15,571 nucleotides of DNA, from the NCBI GenBank assembly GCA_964003875.1, contig CAXFLH010000023.1, forward strand, positions 1 to 15,571. The letters run 5' to 3'. A program made the translations under genes and the position numbers. This DNA comes from UBA8444 sp964003875 (GTDB taxonomy: Bacteria; Bacteroidota; Bacteroidia; Flavobacteriales; UBA7312). A model generated the notes under the pieces. The model was not told where the DNA came from. It worked only from the letters and a program-made list of their open reading frames with translations, and did no database searches. The number at the start of each line of letters is the position of its first letter. The first letter of the stretch is position 1. Shown one piece after another: positions 1 through 5,490 of this stretch.

Positions 1-14
1 ATTCTGAAAATGAG

Positions 15-77
15 ATGATGTATAAATTCAGGATTGAATAAGAATAAGATGGGTTTAACAAGAATTTTATACATCAT
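15..77. repeat. Imperfect inverted repeat with a 32-base loop
   Basis: The left arm ATGATGTATAAATTC (15-29) and the right arm GAATTTTATACATCAT (62-77) are reverse complements apart from one extra A in the right arm. The inner 12 bases (15-26 against 66-77) pair perfectly. The repeat lies just past the stop codon of the minus-strand XRE gene. A hairpin there could slow or end transcription, but the long loop and lack of a T tract are poor for a classical terminator. It could also be a protein-binding site or a remnant of a small element. Its function is not known. Confidence 0.5.
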
Positions 78-108
78 AAGTGGTAATTATGAAGCAAAAA
101 TAAAAAGT

Positions 109-441
109 TTATTTGTTCGGCTTGTATTCTTCAAAACTATTATCAGAATAAAATACGACTATCTTATCGATTGACTTAACTGTTTCAATAGTATTTTCTT
201 TTGGCACTTGAGAGGAAGAAGGAGCTAAGTTAGCATCATCTATAGCCCCTTGACCTAACAACAGCCAACTAGCTGAAACGTCAGGGAAACGCCTCAGTAT
301 CTTTTGTAAGACCTCAATACTAGGCTTATTACGACCAGACAAAATATGTGATATAGTAGACCTATTTACATCTATTTCTTGCGCAAAAGTATTAGAACTT
401 AATTCATACTTTTCTATGATATTTTGAATACGATTTTCCAT
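109..441 (-). CDS. XRE-family helix-turn-helix transcriptional regulator
   Basis: This is a 110-residue cytoplasmic DNA-binding protein. Residues about 5-60 form a Cro/C1-type helix-turn-helix: the recognition region reads EIDVNRSTISHILSGRNKPS (about 22-41), followed by a LQKILRRFPDVSASWLLLG segment typical of XRE regulators. After a polar linker (about 68-85) comes a short tail, IDKIVVFYSDNSFEEYKP. I recall similar tails in a group of Bacteroidota XRE regulators, so this may be a conserved lineage gene rather than a phage repressor. The ATG start fits a promoter box TACATTTG 15 bases upstream. An operator-like inverted repeat overlaps that box, so autoregulation is plausible. The gene is divergent from the mutL operon. 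DNA-binding function is well supported; the target genes are inferred. Confidence 0.88.
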   Translation of the reverse strand: MENRIQNIIEKYELSSNTFAQEIDVNRSTISHILSGRNKPSIEVLQKILRRFPDVSASWLLLGQGAIDDANLAPSSSQVPKENTIETVKSIDKIVVFYSDNSFEEYKPNK

Positions 442-452
442 TTTTAATGCCT

Positions 453-467
453 GTTACAAATGTAAAC
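453..467 (-). promoter_or_regulatory. Operator-like inverted repeat at the XRE promoter
   Basis: On the minus strand this reads GTTTACATTTGTAAC. It contains the arms TTACA and TGTAA separated by two bases, and it encloses the promoter box. It matches the site at 611-625 at 12 of 15 positions, and the first 13 bases match the site at 655-667 at 11 positions. A repressor bound here would block the promoter, which suits an autoregulated XRE protein. Binding is inferred. Confidence 0.4.
457..464 (-). promoter_or_regulatory. Promoter -7 box for the XRE gene
   Basis: The minus strand reads TACATTTG, a full match to the Bacteroidota -7 consensus TAnnTTTG. It lies 15 bases before the ATG at 441, giving a 5' leader of roughly 10 bases. 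I see no convincing TTTG at the usual -33 distance. Confidence 0.55.
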
Positions 468-610
468 TTTATTTGTTTAATATCATACTTTGAAAGGCTT
501 AAAATTCATCTAAAAAAGGCTTTAAAACACCTATTTATATTGCTTTAATCATTCATATAAAACTCATAAACCACTGAAATTATGTATTTTATAAAAAAAA
601 CATATAAAAT

Positions 611-628
611 GTTTACTTTTGTAGTAAA
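611..628 (+). promoter_or_regulatory. Promoter -7 box inside an operator-like inverted repeat
   Basis: TACTTTTG (614-621) fits TAnnTTTG. It sits within an inverted repeat with 6-base arms TTTACT (612-617) and AGTAAA (623-628) around a 5-base centre. The stretch GTTTACTTTTGTAGT resembles the site at the divergent XRE promoter. The transcript would run toward the mutL operon, with a leader of about 160 bases before the 784 start. The shared motif suggests that one regulator, most simply the XRE protein, controls both directions. This is inference. Confidence 0.45.
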
Positions 629-654
629 ATAGCACTTAAAAGTCATGATAAAAC

Positions 655-667
655 GTTTACATCGGTA
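655..667 (+). promoter_or_regulatory. Third operator-like site
   Basis: GTTTACATCGGTA matches the XRE-promoter site GTTTACATTTGTA at 11 of 13 bases. It does not contain a TAnnTTTG box, so the similarity cannot be explained by a shared promoter element. It lies about 35 bases downstream of the 614 promoter box, where a bound repressor could act as a roadblock or help form a loop. Confidence 0.35.
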
Positions 668-771
668 TAAAAACAGCTTATTTGACACAAGTGTTAGTAG
701 AAATTATGCAAGGTAAAAAAGCTATAAAAAACTTCGATTCTACCACCCTACTCTATTGCTTTAGAATTATG

Positions 772-779
772 TATTTTTG
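772..779 (+). promoter_or_regulatory. Promoter -7 box next to the small membrane-protein start
   Basis: TATTTTTG fits TAnnTTTG and ends 4 bases before the ATG at 784. The string TATTTTTGTAATATG is identical to the one in front of recR on the other strand. Initiation here would give a leaderless or nearly leaderless mRNA for the mutL operon. No clear -33 element is seen: the nearest TTG (756-758) is only 13 bases upstream. Confidence 0.5.
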
Positions 780-783
780 TAAT

Positions 784-1041
784 ATGCAAGCACCTAAACT
801 TCCAAGCTTTTTTAAAACATCAAGGCATCGTCAATTTGATTTCAAGACGAGATACTACGATGCTCAAAAAGAAGATTTAGATAACAGAGTGAAATCTGCT
901 CAAAGCGGAAAAACAACTTTGCGATTCAGCAAAGATTGGCAACAATCTAAACGCTCTAAAGAAAACAGCTCCTCAAATAAACGCATAATTCTTATCTTTA
1001 TAATTTTAGTATTACTTAGCTTTGCCCTATTGAAAATCTAA
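784..1041 (+). CDS. Small single-pass membrane protein upstream of mutL
   Basis: The predicted protein has 85 residues and an unknown role. Residues 16-30 carry the block RQFDFKTRYYDAQKE, followed by a charged, lysine-rich stretch to about residue 64. One C-terminal hydrophobic helix (about 65-83) ends the protein and is preceded by positive charges, so the bulk probably faces the cytoplasm. I recall short Bacteroidota proteins with an F-x-Y/F-x-x-RYYD motif and a C-terminal membrane helix beside mutL; some carry the unsupported database name riboflavin synthase subunit beta. The open frame extends back to a TTG at 682, but I choose the ATG at 784. It directly precedes the conserved-looking part, and a promoter box abuts it. 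It starts a tight operon, with only 1 base between its stop and mutL. Confidence 0.72.
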   Translation: MQAPKLPSFFKTSRHRQFDFKTRYYDAQKEDLDNRVKSAQSGKTTLRFSKDWQQSKRSKENSSSNKRIILIFIILVLLSFALLKI

Positions 1042-1042
1042 T

Positions 1043-2845
1043 ATGTCAGACCTTATTCAACTTTTACCAGACCACGTAGCCAATCAGATAGCTGCAGGTG
1101 AAGTCATTCAAAGACCGTCTTCTGCAGTCAAAGAATTGATTGAAAATGCTATTGATGCAGAAGCTACTGACATCAAGCTTATAGTAAAAGATGCTGGCAG
1201 AACACTTATCCAAGTAGTGGATAACGGCTCAGGAATGAGTGATACAGATGCTAGAATGTCACTAGAAAGACACGCTACCTCTAAAATTAAAAAAGCTGAC
1301 GATTTATTTTCAATTCGTACTATGGGGTTTAGAGGAGAAGCTATGGCATCTATGGCAGCAATTTCTCACTTAGAATTAAAAACCAAACTTCACGACAAGG
1401 AGCTTGGTACAAAACTTATCGTAGAAGGTAGCGAATTGAAATCTCAAGAAAATTGTACTACCAATAACGGCACATCTATATCCATTAAGAATTTATTTTT
1501 CAATGTTCCTGCTAGAAGAAATTTTTTAAAATCAGATAACGTTGAACTCAAACATATCATCGATGAATTTCAACGTATGGCCTTAGCACACCCCAAATGT
1601 GCTATGAGTTTTTTTCACAATGATAAAGAAATATTTAACCTAACATCTTCGACACTCAAACAACGAATTGTTGGTATATTTGGAAATAGATACAACGAAA
1701 AATTAGTCCCTGTAAAAGAAGAAACATCTCTAGTTGTTGTCAATGGTTTTGTTGGGAAACCAGAATTTTCAAGAAAAACACGAGGTGAACAGTTTTTCTT
1801 TGTCAATCAACGATTTATCAAAAGCGGTTATTTACACCATGCCATAAGCAATGCCTTTCAAGACCTTATACCAGAAAAGCACTACCCCTCCTATTTTTTA
1901 TTTTTTGAGATAGATCCAAAATTTATTGATATAAACATTCACCCCACTAAAACAGAGATTAAATTTGAAGATGAAAAATCCATTTACGCTATCGTTCGCT
2001 CATGTGTAAAAAGAGCCTTAGGAGTACATAACATTGTACCATCATTAGATTTTGAAAGAGATCCCGCCTTTGACAATATTCCGACTTCTAATAAGTCAGA
2101 ACTAAAACAACCGAGCATAAAAGTAGACTCCAGCTACAATCCATTTGAAGAAAAGAAGAAATATGAGAATAATTATACCCCACCTTCAAAAGTAAAAACA
2201 GAAAATTGGGAGCAATTATTTGAAAATATTCCCGCCCCACAATCCAACACTAAATCTGATGTACTAGAAAAAAGATGGAGTGAAGACCCAGATGAATCCG
2301 ACAAAACGATTTTTCAATTAAACAATCAATTTATCGTTTCTAGTATAAAATCGGGATTAATGGTTATAAACCAACAAAGAGCCCACGAAAGGATATTGTA
2401 CGAGTACTACCTTAAAATGCAAGACAAAGAAGGTCCATCACAGCAATTGCTATTTCCTAAAACTGTTGAACTCAGTCCATCCGATATGGCAATAATAAAA
2501 AACATAAGCGATGAACTTTTAAATATGGGCTTTAGATTTGACTATCTAAACAAAAACAGCATTGTCGTATTAGGAACTCCTACAGATGTAGAAATGGAAA
2601 AGCTAGAAAGTGTTATGGAGGAATTAGTCGAGCAATTTAAGAATGAATCTTCTATAGAAAAGCACGACAATTTATCCCGTTCATTAGCAAAAACTATGTC
2701 TATCAAATCTGGACGTAAACTAAAGCCTGAGGAAATGCGTTCTATCATTGATAATTTATTTGCTTGTCAAATACCCAATACTACTGCTCAAGGAAAACCA
2801 ACACTTATTACCTTAACTTTAGAAGAATTAGCTAAAAAGTTTTAA
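1043..2845 (+). CDS. mutL: DNA mismatch repair protein MutL
   Basis: MutL couples mismatch recognition by MutS to downstream strand removal. The 600-residue protein has an N-terminal GHKL ATPase with all its signatures: KELIENAIDA (catalytic Glu31, Mg-binding Asn35), DNGSG at 60-64, RHATSKI at 76-82 and GFRGEA at 95-100. The transducer domain follows (to about 330), then a polar linker of about 100 residues and the C-terminal dimerisation domain. The usual nuclease motif DQHAxxExxxxE appears as NQQRAHERILYE (443-454). The ACR motif reads AKTMSIK (549-555), and the CPHGR region reads QIPNTTAQGKP (576-586). Expected metal ligands are therefore missing, and nuclease activity is unlikely. From memory, flavobacterial MutL often shows DQQRAH, so part of this may be lineage-wide. 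It lies in the operon with two rhomboid genes; the next gene starts 2 bases after its stop. Confidence 0.97.
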   Translation: MSDLIQLLPDHVANQIAAGEVIQRPSSAVKELIENAIDAEATDIKLIVKDAGRTLIQVVDNGSGMSDTDARMSLERHATSKIKKADDLFSIRTMGFRGEAMASMAAISHLELKTKLHDKELGTKLIVEGSELKSQENCTTNNGTSISIKNLFFNVPARRNFLKSDNVELKHIIDEFQRMALAHPKCAMSFFHNDKEIFNLTSSTLKQRIVGIFGNRYNEKLVPVKEETSLVVVNGFVGKPEFSRKTRGEQFFFVNQRFIKSGYLHHAISNAFQDLIPEKHYPSYFLFFEIDPKFIDINIHPTKTEIKFEDEKSIYAIVRSCVKRALGVHNIVPSLDFERDPAFDNIPTSNKSELKQPSIKVDSSYNPFEEKKKYENNYTPPSKVKTENWEQLFENIPAPQSNTKSDVLEKRWSEDPDESDKTIFQLNNQFIVSSIKSGLMVINQQRAHERILYEYYLKMQDKEGPSQQLLFPKTVELSPSDMAIIKNISDELLNMGFRFDYLNKNSIVVLGTPTDVEMEKLESVMEELVEQFKNESSIEKHDNLSRSLAKTMSIKSGRKLKPEEMRSIIDNLFACQIPNTTAQGKPTLITLTLEELAKKF

Positions 2846-2847
2846 TT

Positions 2848-3591
2848 ATGAATATCGGTCCTGCTAGATTTAGTTATTTGCCCGAGGTCGTCAAAAACCT
2901 ACTTATTATTAATGCCTTGTTTTTTCTTGGAAAAATCGTTCTAGGCGGTAATTTTGGCATAGACCTTGACAAACTATTTGGACTCCATAACTGGCAATCT
3001 CCAGACTTTAGACCGCATCAGTTTGTCACTCACCTCTTTATGCACGGTAATTTTTCTCATATTCTATTTAATATGTTTGCTCTATGGATGTTTGGTAATC
3101 AACTAGAGAATATTTGGGGTGGAAAGCGTTTTTTAATTTACTATATGCTAACTGGATTTGGAGCAGCACTTTTACATTTAGGAGTCAATCAATTTCAGAT
3201 TTCTATGGTAGAAGCTCAAATGTCAGTAGAGCAAGTTAATATGGTTTTAGCTGATGGTTATAATGCACTACAGAATGGACAAAACTTTGTAAATCCTCTT
3301 ATGGGTAAATTGAATGTATTATATCACACACCTGCTGTTGGTGCATCTGGTGCTGTATTTGGTTTACTATTAGCATTTGGAATGCTTTTCCCAAACACCC
3401 TTATCTACCTATACTTTGCCATTCCTATCAAAGCTAAGTATTTTGTTGCCGCTTATGGTGCAATAGAACTGTGGTTAGGTTTGCAAAACAACCCAGGTGA
3501 TAACGTAGCTCACTTTGCACATCTTGGAGGCATGTTATTTGGATACTTGCTTATAAAATATTGGAGAAAGAATAGTCAACATTTTTATTAA
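2848..3591 (+). CDS. Rhomboid family intramembrane serine protease (first of two)
   Basis: Rhomboids cut substrates within or next to transmembrane segments using a Ser-His dyad. This 247-residue, about six-helix inner-membrane protein has the family marks in order: HGNFSHILFN at the start of the second core helix, GASGA with nucleophile Ser167, and HFAHLGG with His225. The Ser-His distance of 58 resembles that of GlpG. A soluble insert of about 45 residues, rich in Q, V and N, lies between the third helix and the serine helix. It starts 2 bases after mutL and ends 2 bases before a second rhomboid, so it is surely co-transcribed with them. Its substrate cannot be read from the sequence. It appears complete and catalytically intact. 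Confidence 0.92.
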   Translation: MNIGPARFSYLPEVVKNLLIINALFFLGKIVLGGNFGIDLDKLFGLHNWQSPDFRPHQFVTHLFMHGNFSHILFNMFALWMFGNQLENIWGGKRFLIYYMLTGFGAALLHLGVNQFQISMVEAQMSVEQVNMVLADGYNALQNGQNFVNPLMGKLNVLYHTPAVGASGAVFGLLLAFGMLFPNTLIYLYFAIPIKAKYFVAAYGAIELWLGLQNNPGDNVAHFAHLGGMLFGYLLIKYWRKNSQHFY

Positions 3592-3593
3592 AC

Positions 3594-4466
3594 ATGATAA
3601 TAAACGACTTAAAAAACAGCTTCAAACAAGGCAACCTTCTTAGTCGCCTCATATACATCAACCTCGGTGTTTTTGTACTTATTAAAATTCTCGGCGTTTT
3701 CTTCTTCCTATTCAATTTATCTAGCTATGAAATAATTGACCTACTAGCACTTCCTGCTGAAAGCAAAAAATTACTTTCTAAGCCTTGGACAATTATTACT
3801 TACATGTTTGTTCATAACGGCTTTATTCATCTGATTTTCAATCTTTTATGGTTATATTTTGGTGGCACTATCTTTTTGAAATACTTAAGTAATAAACAAA
3901 TTGTTAGCACCTACATTTTAGGAGGGCTAACGGGAGGTCTATTTTATATTCTTGCTTTTAATTATTTTCCTGTTTTTGAGTCAGTACTTGAGCAATCTAT
4001 AGCTGTAGGTTCATCGGCATCTGTCTTAGCTATACTTATTGCTATCGCTACTTATGTACCCAATTATATTGTAAATCTCACTTTCATCGGTAGAGTAAAA
4101 TTAAAACACATAGCTATCGTTTCAATTGTATTGGATTTAATTTTAATACCTCAAGGAAATGCAGGAGGTCATATTGCTCATTTGGGTGGTGCTTTTTATG
4201 GATTCTACTACAGTCGCCAATTGTTAAAAGGAAAAGATACTAGCCGATGGTTTAATCATCTAATGGATTATATGGTTAATCTGTTCAAGCCTGCAAAGCC
4301 GTTAAAAACAGCTTATAAGCGACCCATGACTGATGACCAGTGGAGAGAGAATAAAAGCAATGACCAAGATAAAATCAATAAAATACTTGATAAGATTGCA
4401 AAATCTGGATACGAAAGCTTAAACAAGGAAGAAAAAGAAACCCTATTTAAAGCCAGTAAAAAATAA
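3594..4466 (+). CDS. Rhomboid family intramembrane serine protease (second), with DUF6576-like tail
   Basis: This 290-residue paralogue has FVHNGFIHLIFN in the early core, Ser141 in G-S-S-A, and His196 in GGHIAHLGG, so the Ser-His dyad is present. It differs from its neighbour in having a serine in place of the alanine before the nucleophile and a shorter loop before the serine helix. After the last membrane helix (about residue 210) there is a basic cytoplasmic tail ending in DKIAKSGYESLNKEEKE. This resembles the short C-terminal domain I know as DUF6576 in Bacteroidota rhomboids. The two rhomboids are too diverged to be a recent duplication. The following gene starts 4 bases later. Confidence 0.9.
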   Translation: MIINDLKNSFKQGNLLSRLIYINLGVFVLIKILGVFFFLFNLSSYEIIDLLALPAESKKLLSKPWTIITYMFVHNGFIHLIFNLLWLYFGGTIFLKYLSNKQIVSTYILGGLTGGLFYILAFNYFPVFESVLEQSIAVGSSASVLAILIAIATYVPNYIVNLTFIGRVKLKHIAIVSIVLDLILIPQGNAGGHIAHLGGAFYGFYYSRQLLKGKDTSRWFNHLMDYMVNLFKPAKPLKTAYKRPMTDDQWRENKSNDQDKINKILDKIAKSGYESLNKEEKETLFKASKK

Positions 4467-4470
4467 AGAT

Positions 4471-5490
4471 ATGCTAAACGGCATCTTATACATACTAAAT
4501 ATGTTGTTGCTTTTCGCACTTTTTTTGTCCTATGCCTCATCATATATTAGCCCCGATACTTTCTTATGGCCTGTCGCCTTATTAGGTTTAATCTATCCTT
4601 TTTTATTACTCATCAATATTTTATTTACTATCTATTGGTTCATACGTTTCAAAAAACATTTTTGGGCTAATATTATTATCATATTGTTAGGCTATGGACA
4701 CATTCAAAACCTCATTAACATACAAGAGAAAGAAAGTGACACAGTGGCAGAATTTTCGGTAATGAGTTTCAATGTACGTTTATTCAATGCCTACGACTGG
4801 ATTAAGAAGGACGATGTAAAGCAAGAAATTATAGATTATCTAAATAAAGAATCTACAAGTATTCTTTGCCTACAAGAATTTTACGCTCCAGAAGAACTAC
4901 CAAAACTAAACTACCCACACAGTCATATTGGACTACAGAGTAAACGAAAGAGTTGGCGAATGGCAACCTATTCCAACTTCCCTATTTTTAAAAAAGGAAC
5001 AGTTAGTATTTCTGGGGAAAGAACCAATAACGTTTGTATTTATAGTGATATAGCCATAGCTGGCGATAGTATTAGAGTATATAATGTTCATTTGGCATCG
5101 AATTGGTTTGAAAAAGAAGATTATGAGTTTTTAGACAGACCTTCAGTAGAAGGAGCTGAAAGTATCATCGAACGACTTAAAAAATCTTTTTTCAAAAGAG
5201 CAAAACAGGTCAAAGCCATAAAAGCACATATGAGCACCTCACCATACCCAATCATTATGTGTGGCGATTTCAACGACACACCCACTTCTTTTAGCTATAA
5301 GCAACTCTCAGAAGGTTTGAATGATAGCTTTACTAATGCTGGAACGGGATTAGGGCAGACTTATAATGGAAAATTTCCTACACTTAGAATAGATTATATT
5401 TTACACAGCCCAGAATTTAAGATTAATAGTTTCAAAACAACAGAGATCAATTTGTCTGACCACTTCCCTATTGTTAGCACTTTCAACTAG
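4471..5490 (+). CDS. Membrane-anchored endonuclease/exonuclease/phosphatase (EEP) family hydrolase
   Basis: EEP enzymes are metal-dependent phosphodiesterases that act on nucleic acids, phospholipids or sugar phosphates. This 339-residue protein begins with about three hydrophobic helices (roughly 2-25, 32-58, 65-80), then the EEP fold. The catalytic set is present: Asn101 in SFNVR, Glu136 in LQEF, His207 in NVHL, Asp266 and Asn268 in GDFND, an Asp in RIDYIL, and the closing Asp330-His331 in SDHFP. Topology is not certain; an odd helix count with a cytoplasmic N terminus would place the catalytic domain in the periplasm. Its stop overlaps the stop of the opposing lipoprotein gene within CTAG. 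It is the last gene of the mutL operon. The substrate is unknown. Confidence 0.88.
   Translation: MLNGILYILNMLLLFALFLSYASSYISPDTFLWPVALLGLIYPFLLLINILFTIYWFIRFKKHFWANIIIILLGYGHIQNLINIQEKESDTVAEFSVMSFNVRLFNAYDWIKKDDVKQEIIDYLNKESTSILCLQEFYAPEELPKLNYPHSHIGLQSKRKSWRMATYSNFPIFKKGTVSISGERTNNVCIYSDIAIAGDSIRVYNVHLASNWFEKEDYEFLDRPSVEGAESIIERLKKSFFKRAKQVKAIKAHMSTSPYPIIMCGDFNDTPTSFSYKQLSEGLNDSFTNAGTGLGQTYNGKFPTLRIDYILHSPEFKINSFKTTEINLSDHFPIVSTFN

Larger units (their letters stand above)
442..783. other. Divergent intergenic control region
   Basis: These 342 bases separate the XRE gene from the small membrane-protein gene. They are A/T rich and hold two divergent promoter boxes (457-464 minus, 614-621 plus), a third box next to the 784 start (772-779), and three related operator-like sites. 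The reading frame of the 784 gene stays open back to a TTG at 682 with an internal ATG at 706, but that upstream part looks non-coding. No RNA gene or mobile element is recognisable. Confidence 0.6.

Noticed and set aside
109..441. XRE protein considered as a prophage or integrative-element repressor
   Set aside because: No integrase, phage or conjugation genes are in the window, and its tail resembles a conserved Bacteroidota regulator group.
682..783. TTG or ATG (706) upstream starts for the small membrane protein
   Set aside because: The added residues look non-coding, and a promoter box lies directly before the ATG at 784.
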